DNA of 64,000 nucleotides. Origin: an uncultured Clostridia bacterium (GTDB taxonomy: Bacteria > Bacillota > Clostridia > Oscillospirales > Acutalibacteraceae). A model generated the notes under the pieces. That model was not told the origin of the DNA, did no database searches, and worked only from the letters and a program-made list of their open reading frames with translations. The translations under genes and the position numbers were made by a program. The stretch lies in contig CAMJMQ010000007.1 of NCBI GenBank assembly GCA_946407065.1, positions 45,017-109,016 of the forward strand, given 5' to 3'. Positions 27,000 through 37,343 of the stretch are shown here, piece by piece. How positions within the stretch are numbered: position 1 is the first letter of the stretch; every line of letters begins with the position of its first letter.

Positions 27000-28853
27000 T
27001 TACTTAGTATCATCGCAAAGAAGCCACAAAAATCCGTAGGGCTTCATGATTTCAGACAAGCCGCGGAGCTTCTCCCCGCTGATCAGATCGACGCCCGAGA
27101 GGATCCCGTCAAAGTACGCGGGCTGTTCCTCCGCGCTGAAATTGAAGAACGCACAGAGCCGCTCTCCCTCATACTCGCGCTTGATGCCCAAGACATGGTC
27201 GCTGACCGTATCGATCACGGAAAAGTCCGCCGACGCGGTGAACACCTTGTGCTTTCGTCTGATATTTTCCAGCGCTTGCAGCGCCTGATATACCGTGCCC
27301 TCGACCGAACGCTTATCATGGCGCTTCTCCGCCTTGCTCCAGTCGAGCCTGCCGCGGTGCAGATAACGGCTGTCCGCCTTTTTGTCGGGGTCGGTATGAT
27401 AGCTCTCGTCGTTGAGCTGCGCGATCTCATCGCCGCTGTAGATGACGGGGATGCCGCTCTGGGTCAGCATATAGGCGTGCAGCATGATATCGCAGTCGAG
27501 CGCGGTTTTCAGCGCCTTTTTGTCATTCTTCGCCAGCGCCGTTTCGATCCCGCACAGGCTTGCGGTCGTGCCGCACAGCCGAGCGTCGCCGAGGCTTTCA
27601 TCATCATTATACAACTCACCGCGCGAGGGGCTGCCCTCGAACTTGCCGGTGAAATAGTCGTTCAAAAACCGCTTGTGCGGCACCTCGCTCATGCCGAAGC
27701 CGCTCAGATAATCGTAGTCGAGCCCCCAGCCGATGTCGTCGTGACACCGCAGATAGTTGAGGAATACATAATCCTTGGGCAGTTCGGCGAGCTGCTGCAT
27801 CTGGCGGCTCAGCAGCCGCACATCCTTGGTCGCCACGGTGTGCCATGTGCTCGCCATGGTGGTGACGTTGTACAGCATGTGGCACTCGGGCTTCTCCTTG
27901 GTGCCGAAGTACGGCGCGACCTTAGAGGGCTCCATCACGACCTCGCCGAGCAACAGCACCGACGGACAGACGATCTCAGAGATAATGCGCATCATACGCA
28001 CGAGCTTGTGCACGGTCGGCAGGTTGCGGCAGTTGGTGCCGAGCTCCTTCCAGATATAGGGCACCGCGTCGAGGCGGATGATATCGATGCCGCGGTTGCA
28101 CAGCGACAGCATATTGCACACCATATCGTTGAATACAACGCAGTTGCCGTAGTTGAGATCCCACTGATAGGGATAGAAGGTGGTCATCACGATATCGCCG
28201 TTCTCAAGCTGCGTAAAATTGCCGGGAGCGGTGGTCGGGAACACCTGCGGAACGGTGCGTTCGAACTCAAACGGAACGTCCCAATTATCAAAGAAGAAAT
28301 AGCGCTTTCTCGCGTCCTCGTCCCCCGCGCGCGCCGCCTTTGCCCACGCGTGATCCTCGCTGGTGTGATTCATCACAAAGTCAAGGCATACGCTGATATC
28401 GTTCCTGTGGCACGCGTCGGTGAGCGCTTCAAGATCCTTCATCGTGCCCAGCTCGGGCTGTACACGGCGAAAATCCGCTACCGCGTAGCCGCCGTCGCTC
28501 CTGTCCTTGGGGCTTTTGAGCAGGGGCATCAGGTGCAGATAATTGACGCCGCTCTCCTTGATATAATCGATCTTGTCCTTGACGCCCTTGAGGTTGTCGG
28601 CGAAGTTATCGACATAGAGCATCATGCCGACAAGGTCGTTGGTGCTGTACCAAAACGGCGTGCTCTCACGCTGACGGTCGATCTTTTTGAGCGCTGTCCC
28701 GCGCTTTTGATAGTATTCATACATGGCGCCCGTCAGCCAGTAGAACGCCTGCATATCGTTATTGTAAACCTCGCAGTACAGCCATTTGAGCTCGTCGAAG
28801 CGGGCTTCAAAGCGGTCGGCGAATTCCTTTTCCCATTGTGCGGTATGCTTCAT
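27000..28853 (-). CDS. GH13 amylosucrase-like enzyme
   Basis: FYWLTGAMYEYYQKRGTALKKIDRQRESTPFWYSTNDLVGMMLYVDNFADNLKGVKDKIDYIKESGVNYLHLMPLL..YAVADFRRVQPELGTMKDLEAL..GIDIIRLDAVPYIWKELG..LNYLRCHDDIGWG. Confidence 0.88.
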   Translation of the reverse strand: MKHTAQWEKEFADRFEARFDELKWLYCEVYNNDMQAFYWLTGAMYEYYQKRGTALKKIDRQRESTPFWYSTNDLVGMMLYVDNFADNLKGVKDKIDYIKESGVNYLHLMPLLKSPKDRSDGGYAVADFRRVQPELGTMKDLEALTDACHRNDISVCLDFVMNHTSEDHAWAKAARAGDEDARKRYFFFDNWDVPFEFERTVPQVFPTTAPGNFTQLENGDIVMTTFYPYQWDLNYGNCVVFNDMVCNMLSLCNRGIDIIRLDAVPYIWKELGTNCRNLPTVHKLVRMMRIISEIVCPSVLLLGEVVMEPSKVAPYFGTKEKPECHMLYNVTTMASTWHTVATKDVRLLSRQMQQLAELPKDYVFLNYLRCHDDIGWGLDYDYLSGFGMSEVPHKRFLNDYFTGKFEGSPSRGELYNDDESLGDARLCGTTASLCGIETALAKNDKKALKTALDCDIMLHAYMLTQSGIPVIYSGDEIAQLNDESYHTDPDKKADSRYLHRGRLDWSKAEKRHDKRSVEGTVYQALQALENIRRKHKVFTASADFSVIDTVSDHVLGIKREYEGERLCAFFNFSAEEQPAYFDGILSGVDLISGEKLRGLSEIMKPYGFLWLLCDDTK

Positions 28854-29800
28854 CCCATCACCTCGCTGAGGGTCGGCATCGCGGGGATCGCGCCGCTGCG
28901 AGAGGTGGTGACGCTCGCCGCCTTGTTGGCGAAGATGACCAGCTCCCTGATCTCGTCCTCACTCAGCTCGGAGGGCTTATATGTTCCGAGCCGCGCCATG
29001 CCGCTGAGGAACGCGCCGAAGAAGGTGTCGCCCGCGCCGTTGGTATCGGCGACCTTGACCTTGACGCCCTCGCATAAGCCGGTGCGGTCGCCGAAGCGAT
29101 AGTACGCACCCTTTGCGCCGAGGGTCAGCAGGATCAGCGGGATGCCGTAGGTATCTGCTAAATATGCCGTGCCCTTTTCGGGGTCGTCGGTATCGGCGAG
29201 CAGGGGCAGCTCTTCATCGGATATCTTCAATATATCGACAAAGCTCAAGGGCATTTTCATCTGTGCCAGCGCGTCATCAAGGCTGTCCCAGAGGCTTGCG
29301 CGGTAGTTCGGATCGTAGGTAACGGTCGCGCCCAAGTTCTTCGCCCTTAAAGCGGCGTTGAAGGTCGCGGTGCGGGAGGGATCCTCCGTCATGCTCACGG
29401 AGCCGAAGTGGAGGATATGGGTGTTTTTGAGCGTATCGTCGGAGATCTCGGATTCCGACAGCTGTGTATCGGCAAAGCCCCTGCGGTAAAAGGCAAAGTC
29501 GCGCTCGCCGCTCTCCTGCAGCGATACGACCGCCAGCGTGGTGTTCGCCTTGTCGGTGATGATCATATGGTCGGCGTTGACGCCGTTCTGCTTAACGGTA
29601 TCGACCAGGAGCTTTCCGAACGCGTCGTTGCCGACCTTGCCGATGAACGAGGTGTTCGCGCCGAGCCTTGCGGCGGCTACGGCAACGTTGGCGGGAGCGC
29701 CGCCGGGAAAAGCGGTATAGACGGGGATCCCCTGATCGGATACGCCTGTCTGGGTCAGATCGATCAGCATCTCGCCGATCGTGAGGATATCAAACATCAA
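28850..29800 (-). CDS. PfkB family carbohydrate kinase (probable fructokinase)
   Basis: ILTIGEMLIDLTQTGV..FPGGAPANVAVAAARLGANTSFIGKVGNDAFG..VADTNGAGDTFFGAFLSGM. Confidence 0.93.
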   Translation of the reverse strand: MMFDILTIGEMLIDLTQTGVSDQGIPVYTAFPGGAPANVAVAAARLGANTSFIGKVGNDAFGKLLVDTVKQNGVNADHMIITDKANTTLAVVSLQESGERDFAFYRRGFADTQLSESEISDDTLKNTHILHFGSVSMTEDPSRTATFNAALRAKNLGATVTYDPNYRASLWDSLDDALAQMKMPLSFVDILKISDEELPLLADTDDPEKGTAYLADTYGIPLILLTLGAKGAYYRFGDRTGLCEGVKVKVADTNGAGDTFFGAFLSGMARLGTYKPSELSEDEIRELVIFANKAASVTTSRSGAIPAMPTLSEVMG

Positions 29801-29813
29801 ATCACCTGTTTCG

Positions 29814-31313
29814 TTATTGGATCTGTTCGATGAACTTTTTGAATGCGGATAAGCCGTTTTCGTCGCGCTTGAATACGCCGGCGTCGAGGAGCACCTGCTC
29901 GAATACCGCGCCTACCTCGGCATGGATGATATCCATCGCGTTGTCGGCATTGAACTCAGGATGGCGGGGCAGGAACTCCTCTGCCCACTGTGCATGGCTC
30001 GCGGTCTGCGGATTTGCTGAAAGGTCGTCGCCGTGGAGGAGTGCGTCCTTGACGGCTTCGAGCTCGGTCGCCAATCTCGCGGGGAGTACCGCCAGACCCA
30101 TGACCTCGATCAGTCCGATATTCTCCTTCTTGATATGGTGCAGGGTCGGGTTCGGATGATACACGCCCAGGGGTCTATCCTCACTGGTGAGGTTGTTACG
30201 GAGCACGAGGTCGCACTCAAAGAGTCCGTCCTTCATGCGCGCGATCGGGGTGATGGTGTTGTGCGGCACATCGCCGGTGAAGGCGAAGATATTTGCCGCC
30301 TCGTCGGTATAGCCGCGCCAATTCTTCAGCACATGGGCGCAGGCGTTGACGAGCTGTTCCTTGTTGCCGCTGCGCAGTCGGATAACTGACATCGGCCATT
30401 TGACCGTGGCGGCGTGAACATCGGGATAATCCTGCATGGTGAACACAACTTCCTCGGGCGCGACCGCCATCGCGAAGGTGTAGTGACCGCCCTGAAAATG
30501 CTCATGCGAGAGGATCGAGCCGCCGACGATCGGCAGATCGGCATTGGAGCCGACAAAATAATGCGGGAATTGTCCGATGAAATCGAACAGCTTGCGGAAC
30601 ACCGCCGCGTCGATCACCATCGGGATATGCTTGCTGTTGAACACGATGCAGTGCTCATGATAATAGCCGTAGGGCGAATATTGCAGATACCAGTCGCCCT
30701 CGTCGATCTTGATCGGGATGGGGCGCAGATTCTGGCGCGCGGGGTGATCCTGCCGACCCGCATAACCCATGTTCTCTGCACAGAGCTGACACTTGGGATA
30801 CGCGGCGGATCTGGTCGCGCCCGCCTTGGCGATATCGCGCGGATCCTTCTCGGGTTTACTGCGATTGATGGTGATATCGAGCGTGCCGTACTCGCCCTGA
30901 TAGGTCCATTTCAGATCCTTGGCGATCCTGCCCGCGCGGACGTAGTTGAGCTTTTGGCTGATGTCAAAATACCAATCGGTCGCCGCCTCGGGCGACTTCT
31001 CGTATTCCGCCCAAAAATCGCGGATGATCTCGCGCGGCATGGGGGTGACTACACCCATGAGCTTGGTGTCGAACAGGTCGCGGTTAGCGGTGGTATCCTC
31101 GATCACACCGTTCTCGCACGCGTAGTCGATCAACGGCTTGAGGATATCGTCTATCGACGCGTCGGTTCTCCCCATTATTGCATCTTCTTCCCAATCACTG
31201 ACGCACAGCGCGTCCATCAGCATATTGCGGACGACCAGCTCGTCATCCTTTGTGATCAGGTTATTGTTAACGGAATAATCGATTAATTGCTGGATTGCTG
31301 TACAAATGTTCAT
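29814..31313 (-). CDS. galT: UDP-glucose--hexose-1-phosphate uridylyltransferase (Firmicute-type GalT)
   Basis: CQLCAENMGYAGRQDHPARQNLRPIPIKIDEGDWYLQYSPYGYYHEHCIVFNSKHIPM..SILSHEHFQGGHY. Confidence 0.96.
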   Translation of the reverse strand: MNICTAIQQLIDYSVNNNLITKDDELVVRNMLMDALCVSDWEEDAIMGRTDASIDDILKPLIDYACENGVIEDTTANRDLFDTKLMGVVTPMPREIIRDFWAEYEKSPEAATDWYFDISQKLNYVRAGRIAKDLKWTYQGEYGTLDITINRSKPEKDPRDIAKAGATRSAAYPKCQLCAENMGYAGRQDHPARQNLRPIPIKIDEGDWYLQYSPYGYYHEHCIVFNSKHIPMVIDAAVFRKLFDFIGQFPHYFVGSNADLPIVGGSILSHEHFQGGHYTFAMAVAPEEVVFTMQDYPDVHAATVKWPMSVIRLRSGNKEQLVNACAHVLKNWRGYTDEAANIFAFTGDVPHNTITPIARMKDGLFECDLVLRNNLTSEDRPLGVYHPNPTLHHIKKENIGLIEVMGLAVLPARLATELEAVKDALLHGDDLSANPQTASHAQWAEEFLPRHPEFNADNAMDIIHAEVGAVFEQVLLDAGVFKRDENGLSAFKKFIEQIQ

Positions 31314-31349
31314 AGGTCACCTTTTATTGTGCTTTTTCCAAAGGATATA

Positions 31350-32633
31350 TTATACGATTTTTACGCCGCCGACGGGACGGATGCGGAGCACATAACAGCT
31401 CCCCGCGCCGAACAGGGCGTCCATTTTTTCACGATAAACATCGGTTTGATCAAGCGGCACAAATGCCTGGATCGTTCCGGCAAAGCCACCGCCGTGCACA
31501 CGAACGCTCGCGTCATTTCCCAACACCGACTTGCTCACGGCGATCGCCAACGGGATCCCCTGCTCCAAGGGCTTCTTAGTGGCATACAGGTTTTGCAGAA
31601 GATTGGCGGAGGAATCGGCGCTTTGATGATAGAGGGTGAAGAAGCGTTCGATGTCGACGCGATCCAAGGCGTCCGCCTCAGCGATCGCGCGGCTGTTCTC
31701 ACCGAAGAAGTGCATGGCGCGCAGGATCGCGCGGTCGGAGCACTTGCCGCGCAGCGCGGGGATGGCTTTGAAGAACTCCTTCTCATCCACCTCGCGCAGG
31801 ACATCCTTACCGAATTGCGCCGCTACCTGCTTCATCTCGCTCGGTACGGCGACATAATCATCGGTCAAGTCAGAGTGACTGCCCTTGGTATCGGTGATGC
31901 AGAGGTTGTAGCCCGCCTTGGCAAAATCAAAGCTGTGCTTCTCCACCACAGGCTGCTCGGCGTTTCTGAAATCGAGGAATACGAAGCCGCCGACGGAGCA
32001 GACCATCTGGTCCAAGAGACCGCTGCCCTTGCCGAAATAGACGTTCTCGGCATACTGACCGATCTTGGCGATCTCGATCTCACCTGCCTTGCCGTCGTTA
32101 TACTGTACGTCGATGATCGTACCGATTAGCGTTTCAAAGGCGGCGGAGGATGACAGTCCGCTGCCCGACAGAACGTCCGACACGGAATAGGCGTCAAAGC
32201 CGCCGATCTTTACACCCATCTGCGCAAAGCGCGCGGCGATACCGCGCACGATACCGATCGATTTTCCTTTTTCGTCCTCGTGGATGTCAAGGTCGGAGAG
32301 ATCGACCTCCGTCATGCCGTAGCCCTCGCTGTAAAGGCGGATCACGCCCTCATCATGGAAAGCGACCACTGCTACGACGTCCAGATTGACCGCCGCGCCC
32401 AACGCACAGCCGCGCTGATGGTCGGTATGATTGCCGCCGATCTCCGAGCGTCCGGGCGCAGAGAAAAGGTGGACGTCCACGCGATCGGGGAAGATCTCTG
32501 TAAAGCGCTCGATCGCCTTGATATATCGATGGCGCTGTGTGTAGAGGACGTTCGAGTCCGCGCCGTACAGCACCGAAAGTTCTTCTTTCAATCCACTGTT
32601 ATGGAGTTGATTGATCAATTCTTTTGCTTTCAT
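31350..32633 (-). CDS. galK: Galactokinase
   Basis: FSAPGRSEIGGNHTDHQRGCALGAAVNLDVVAV..VLSGSGLSSSAAFETLIG..RVHGGGFAGTIQAFV. Confidence 0.96.
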   Translation of the reverse strand: MKAKELINQLHNSGLKEELSVLYGADSNVLYTQRHRYIKAIERFTEIFPDRVDVHLFSAPGRSEIGGNHTDHQRGCALGAAVNLDVVAVVAFHDEGVIRLYSEGYGMTEVDLSDLDIHEDEKGKSIGIVRGIAARFAQMGVKIGGFDAYSVSDVLSGSGLSSSAAFETLIGTIIDVQYNDGKAGEIEIAKIGQYAENVYFGKGSGLLDQMVCSVGGFVFLDFRNAEQPVVEKHSFDFAKAGYNLCITDTKGSHSDLTDDYVAVPSEMKQVAAQFGKDVLREVDEKEFFKAIPALRGKCSDRAILRAMHFFGENSRAIAEADALDRVDIERFFTLYHQSADSSANLLQNLYATKKPLEQGIPLAIAVSKSVLGNDASVRVHGGGFAGTIQAFVPLDQTDVYREKMDALFGAGSCYVLRIRPVGGVKIV

Positions 32634-32643
32634 AACATCACCA

Positions 32644-33441
32644 TTACATATCGAGTTTTTGCAGTTCTTTTATCATTTCTTCCTCGGACATCTCGTGACC
32701 GCCGACGCTGTCGCCGCCCTCTTCATAGAGCGCCTTTTCCTCGGGACTGCCGGGCATGATCTGCTTGCCGTCCTCGGTGAGGATGAAATCGCCGAAATCA
32801 TCCACAAGGGGCAGGAAACGGTTGTAGTCCTTGATCAGCAGACGCGAGGTGAGCATCGTGATCGCGCCGAAGCCGAAGAAGAACCAGCAGAACGCGTACA
32901 GCGGCATCATCTGCGGATCGCTGTAGGTCAGATAAAGCGGAAAGATATGGAAGAAGAGGTTGACGGGGATCCACCACGGCTTGTGGAACGCGAAGTAGAC
33001 CGCGTTGCGGAGATGCCCGCCGATCGTCGCCTCAAACGCCGCGATCGACGGAAAGGTATAGATCAGGATCAGCGTGAGCAGCAGTCCGACGCCGTAGATC
33101 GCATACTGAAAGTAGCCCATCATACCACCTGCCTGTAGGCAGATCCGCAGTCCGAAGTAGCCCGCGACCATCAACGCCACATAGGCGATCCATACGACGG
33201 TCGCCTGTAAAAAGCTGCTCTTGAAGCCCAGCCAGAACTGCTTGAAGGGATTGGTCACACCGCCGGAGCGCAGGGTCTTGAGCATGACGCGGTACAGCGC
33301 CGCGTAGGACGCGCCGATGGTGATGACGGGCAGGCTGAACAGCACAAACATCAGGTTGGCGCAGATGATGATACCAACCTTGGTCATCACCCTGCCGAAG
33401 GCGCTGTCGGGGCTCATAAAGGAGCTCACAAAATTCCGCAT
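32644..33441 (-). CDS. YesL-like (DUF624) membrane protein
   Basis: SAFGRVMTKVGIIICANLMFVLFSLPVITIGASYAALYRVMLKTLRS. Confidence 0.85.
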   Translation of the reverse strand: MRNFVSSFMSPDSAFGRVMTKVGIIICANLMFVLFSLPVITIGASYAALYRVMLKTLRSGGVTNPFKQFWLGFKSSFLQATVVWIAYVALMVAGYFGLRICLQAGGMMGYFQYAIYGVGLLLTLILIYTFPSIAAFEATIGGHLRNAVYFAFHKPWWIPVNLFFHIFPLYLTYSDPQMMPLYAFCWFFFGFGAITMLTSRLLIKDYNRFLPLVDDFGDFILTEDGKQIMPGSPEEKALYEEGGDSVGGHEMSEEEMIKELQKLDM

Positions 33442-33444
33442 GGC

Positions 33445-34134
33445 TTATCCCTCCCCTAATACAAATTGCAGGAAATCTCCGACTTCCTTGATATTTTTAC
33501 TTTGCGCTCCGATACCCAGCGCACAGCCTTCGGGATAGACATGATATTTCGTCACCAGAAGGCTGTCACTGATATCCACGCCTACGGGGATCGGCTCGAG
33601 CTCAGAACCGTTCTCATCCACCGGCGTATAGTACACAAATCGGTCGGCATACTTGGCTTTGATGCCGGCGCATTTTTCATCGTTCAGATCGAAGAGTCTG
33701 CCGCTTTCTCCGAGAGCCGCCAATGAATTCGGCTCCATGGTGACCGCGTCGATCTCACCCGCGTCAACGAGGGTCACGAACGTGTTGTAATACGCGTTGC
33801 CCTTCGCCTGATTCTTCGTGTAATCAAAGTAGGATTCGGCATTGAACTCCACTTTCTTCTCCTTGAGATCATAGCCCGCGTAGTCGGTAAAATCCTCCCA
33901 GAGCTTGGAGCCGGTGCCCGCATCCGCATAGGTGTTGGCAAAAGTGACCATCAGCCAGTTATCGGGGATGTTGGTCGCGATACGCACGGCAAGGAAGGTG
34001 CCGAAGCATATGACAAAGAGGGTCGCCACGATCGGGATCCAAAAATACGTCCATATGTATCGGAGCTTTTCCTTGAACGGCAGCCTTTTTATTTTTGCTT
34101 TTTCCTCAGACCAAACGATTTTATTCGGGTTCAA
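33445..34134 (-). CDS. Membrane-anchored protein with extracytoplasmic substrate-binding-like domain
   Basis: One TM (YFWIPIVATLFVICFGTFLAV) then soluble domain with ..VDAGEIDAVTMEPNSLAALGESGRLFDLND. Confidence 0.6.
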   Translation of the reverse strand: MNPNKIVWSEEKAKIKRLPFKEKLRYIWTYFWIPIVATLFVICFGTFLAVRIATNIPDNWLMVTFANTYADAGTGSKLWEDFTDYAGYDLKEKKVEFNAESYFDYTKNQAKGNAYYNTFVTLVDAGEIDAVTMEPNSLAALGESGRLFDLNDEKCAGIKAKYADRFVYYTPVDENGSELEPIPVGVDISDSLLVTKYHVYPEGCALGIGAQSKNIKEVGDFLQFVLGEG

Positions 34135-34193
34135 CGTAATTCTCCTGACAGATGTAAATACTGTACTTCAAAGCAATCGATTCATCATGCTGA

Positions 34194-34250
34194 GGCTCGC
34201 CGAAGGATCTTTGCGGTCCATCACTTGACAAGCGTGTCCGTTCAGGATGA
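34194..34250. repeat. Interspersed REP-like intergenic repeat (TCATGCTGAGG...TTCAGGATGA)
   Basis: Inverted terminal boxes TCATGCTGA / TTCAGGATGA with GCCGAAGGATCT core. Confidence 0.6.
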
Positions 34251-34258
34251 CGGTTGCT

Positions 34259-36448
34259 TTATTTCACTTTGATGATATCCAGCTGTAAAGCGGGATAATC
34301 GCCTATCAGCTGCGGGAAGGTATAGCCCGCGTTCATCAGCGCCGAACCGGTACACTCAAACTCTCCGTTGACGGAGTAGACCGTGTCGGCGTCGAGTCCT
34401 TTCAGCCGGACATGGACGGGAGTGGCGTTCGCCAGAGGATCGGTAACGACGATACTCAGCAGACTGCGCGATCGATCGGGCGCGACAAACTGCCACGCGA
34501 AGTAGTGACCGCTCTCCTGCATCGAGCTGAGACGGTAATACAATCCGTTGTGGATCATCGGCTCGAGCTCCTTGAAGCGCTTGATCTGCTCTTTCATTTC
34601 TTCCAGTTCTTCGTCGGTGAGCTTCGTCATATCGAGCTCATAGCCGAACGCGCCCATCATCGCGACCGTGCCGCGGGTAGACAGCGGCGTCAGACGGCCT
34701 GTCTGATGGTTCGGGGTCGCGCTGACATGCGCGCCGATGGCGCTGACCGGATAGCCGAACGAGGTACCGTACTGGATCGTCAGGCGCGAGATGGGGTCGG
34801 TGTTGTCCGAGCACCAGATCTGCGGCGAGTATTGCAGCATGCCTGCGTCAAATCGTCCGCCGCCGCCCGCACAGCCCTCAAACAGCACGTGCGGAAACGC
34901 CTTTGTCAGCCTCTCATAAAGCCGATACAGGCTCAGATAATAGCGGTGCGTAACCTCGCCCTGGCGCGGCGAGGGGGTGGAGTGGGAGTAGACGTCCGCG
35001 AGCGGTCGGTTGAAATCCCACTTGATGTAAGTGATATTGTAGGTCGACAGCAGTCCCGACAGTGTGTTGAAAATGTACTCATGCACCTCTTCACGGGAGA
35101 GGTCAAGCACCAGCTGATTGCGCGCCATCATGGGAGCGCGGTTGGGCGCCGTCATCGCCCAGTCGGGATGCGCGCGGTAGAGGTCGGAGTTCTCGTTGAC
35201 CATCTCCGGCTCGACCCACAGACCGAACCTGAGCCCCATGTCGTTGATTTTTTTGATCAGCCCGTCGAGACCGTTGGGCAGCTTCTTGGTATCGGGCGTC
35301 CAGTCACCCAGACCCGCGTTATCATCATTGCGGTTCTTGAACCAGCCGTCGTCGAGGACAAACAGCTCGACGCCGATATCCGCCGCCTTCTGAGCCAAAG
35401 CAACGATCCTATCCTCATTGAGGTCAAAGTAGGTCGCCTCCCAGTTGTTGATCAGCACAGGACGGTGGCTGAGCTTGTATTCGCCGCGGCAGACATTGTT
35501 GCGAACGACCCGATGGAAGCGGTGCGAGAGCTTTGTCAATCCGTCGGCACAGCCGAGGATCACCTCCGGCGCGTGGAAGCTCGCGCCCGGGGTCAGCTCC
35601 CAGCGGAAGCGGTCGTCGCTGACGCCCATCACTACGCGGACGGAGTCGAACTGATCGAGCTCGACCTCGGTCTTATGGTTACCGGAATACATCAGCATCA
35701 AGCCGTAGCAGGCGCCGCTGTCCTCGGTCGCCGTATGCTCGCAGAGGATCACGAACGGGTTGTGCTGATGGCTTGACATGCCTCTGCCGGAGGACAGGGT
35801 ATGGATGCCGTGAAAGAGCGGCACACGCTCGGGCTGACGCTCCATACAGTGGCGGCCGTGGAAGTGGATCATGTCCCATTTGCCGAACGGCAGCTCCAGA
35901 CAGAGCGACGACGCTTTTCTCAGCCACACGGTTTCGTGTCCCCGGTTGATGATCTCGGCGGTTCTGGTGATGATATCGAGGTTTTCAAAAACGCCGTAAT
36001 AGAGGCGGATCGCGATGTTAGCGGGGCCGTCGATGAGGCTGATGACCAGCGTCTGCACCTGATCGTCGTTACTGTAGACGGACGGCAGCTCGTGGATCGC
36101 GTACTTACCGTCGATGATCTCGTGACCGGAATAGCGGAACTCAAAACAGCGGCTGCCGTCGGAGCACGACGCGCGGATGCTCGTCACACGAAAATCCCCT
36201 ACACCGAAAGAGGTATATTCCTGCGGCATAGAGTCGAGCGAAAAGGCGCGGTTGTTGCGCATATCATAGGGATTTCCCGAAAAACCGTGATCATAGATCC
36301 TGTACGGATAGGACAGATCGCCCTGACCGGTCTTTGACCCGTAATACAGGTGATGTAAAAAGCCGAGCCCGTCAACCTCCATCTGATAGCAGGTCGACGC
36401 TGTCTCTAAGATAAATTGTTTTGTCGCTTCGTTATATCGGATACTCAT
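34259..36448 (-). CDS. Alpha-galactosidase, GH36
   Basis: VLINNWEATYFDLNEDRIVALAQKAADIGVELFVLDDGWFKNRNDDNAGLGDWTPDTKKLPNGLDGLIKKINDMGLRFGLWVEPEMVNENSDLYRAHPDW; YIKWDFNR. Confidence 0.97.
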   Translation of the reverse strand: MSIRYNEATKQFILETASTCYQMEVDGLGFLHHLYYGSKTGQGDLSYPYRIYDHGFSGNPYDMRNNRAFSLDSMPQEYTSFGVGDFRVTSIRASCSDGSRCFEFRYSGHEIIDGKYAIHELPSVYSNDDQVQTLVISLIDGPANIAIRLYYGVFENLDIITRTAEIINRGHETVWLRKASSLCLELPFGKWDMIHFHGRHCMERQPERVPLFHGIHTLSSGRGMSSHQHNPFVILCEHTATEDSGACYGLMLMYSGNHKTEVELDQFDSVRVVMGVSDDRFRWELTPGASFHAPEVILGCADGLTKLSHRFHRVVRNNVCRGEYKLSHRPVLINNWEATYFDLNEDRIVALAQKAADIGVELFVLDDGWFKNRNDDNAGLGDWTPDTKKLPNGLDGLIKKINDMGLRFGLWVEPEMVNENSDLYRAHPDWAMTAPNRAPMMARNQLVLDLSREEVHEYIFNTLSGLLSTYNITYIKWDFNRPLADVYSHSTPSPRQGEVTHRYYLSLYRLYERLTKAFPHVLFEGCAGGGGRFDAGMLQYSPQIWCSDNTDPISRLTIQYGTSFGYPVSAIGAHVSATPNHQTGRLTPLSTRGTVAMMGAFGYELDMTKLTDEELEEMKEQIKRFKELEPMIHNGLYYRLSSMQESGHYFAWQFVAPDRSRSLLSIVVTDPLANATPVHVRLKGLDADTVYSVNGEFECTGSALMNAGYTFPQLIGDYPALQLDIIKVK

Positions 36449-36452
36449 GTCT

Positions 36453-37343
36453 TTATGCTTCCTTTCCGCGTTGTTGCTGACGATACTCCCGTGGACTGAC
36501 GCCGTAGAAGCTCTTGAAGGTTTTGGAGAAGGTCAGCGGATTATCATAGCCGATCTGTCGGGAGATCTCCTGGATCGGGTTATCGGTCTCATCGAGCAGC
36601 TTGCGCGCCTGATTGAGCTTGCATTGCATCAGGTACTCCTGCGGGGAGACGCCCATCTTCGCCTTGAAGAGATTGGTCAAATAGCTGCGGTGCAGACCAA
36701 CAAATTTCGCGACGTCACCGATTTTTGCCGTAGCGTAATTGCCGCGGATAAAATCCGCCGCGTAGGTGACGTAATCATCGGGGGGATACTGGCGCGCTTT
36801 GCGGATATGCTTTTCGGATTCGTAATTGGAGTGCACTGCCGTGCTGATGAACTCGAGCAGATGACCGGTACGGGAATAAACGTTGGAGGGGGTCAGCTCC
36901 GCCTGATCCAGCACCTTGGAAACGATGGAATAGAACTGACGCGTATCCACATGACAGTCCAGTACGTTGACGCCTTTGACAAAGCCGGCTTCCTCCACAC
37001 ATTTCTGCGCGATGTTGCCGTCGAACGCCATCCAGCAATAGACCCACGGATCGTCGGAATCCGCCTTATACCATGTCTCCTCGCCGGGCTTTGTCATGAA
37101 CATCTGACCGAAGTGCAGGTCTGTTTCCTTGCCGTTGACAGAGAGCGTACCCTTGCCCTGCATGATCACATGCAAATGGTAACCGGGTCTGTCTGTCGTA
37201 TGGAAACAATAATCGGGCAGACAGTGCTCGACGCCGCACAGCATCAGATACAGATCATCGGAAATACGTTTTTTATAAACAAGACATCTTACCTTTGGGG
37301 TCACATACAGCCCCGGCTCGCCGTAAACGGAATCATTATGCAT
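36453..37343 (-). CDS. AraC family transcriptional regulator (cupin + HTH_18)
   Basis: VAKFVGLHRSYLTNLFKAKMGVSPQEYLMQCKLNQARKLLDETDNPIQEISRQIGYDNPLTFSKTFKSFYGVSPREYRQ. Confidence 0.96.
   Translation of the reverse strand: MHNDSVYGEPGLYVTPKVRCLVYKKRISDDLYLMLCGVEHCLPDYCFHTTDRPGYHLHVIMQGKGTLSVNGKETDLHFGQMFMTKPGEETWYKADSDDPWVYCWMAFDGNIAQKCVEEAGFVKGVNVLDCHVDTRQFYSIVSKVLDQAELTPSNVYSRTGHLLEFISTAVHSNYESEKHIRKARQYPPDDYVTYAADFIRGNYATAKIGDVAKFVGLHRSYLTNLFKAKMGVSPQEYLMQCKLNQARKLLDETDNPIQEISRQIGYDNPLTFSKTFKSFYGVSPREYRQQQRGKEA

Noticed and set aside
26700-29102. 800-aa plus-strand ORF
   Set aside because: Antisense shadow of the GH2, GH13 and PfkB genes on the minus strand; low-complexity, no domain signature, arises from high-GC codon bias.
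34412-35776. 454-aa plus-strand ORF
   Set aside because: Antisense to the clear GH36 alpha-galactosidase; no recognisable family.
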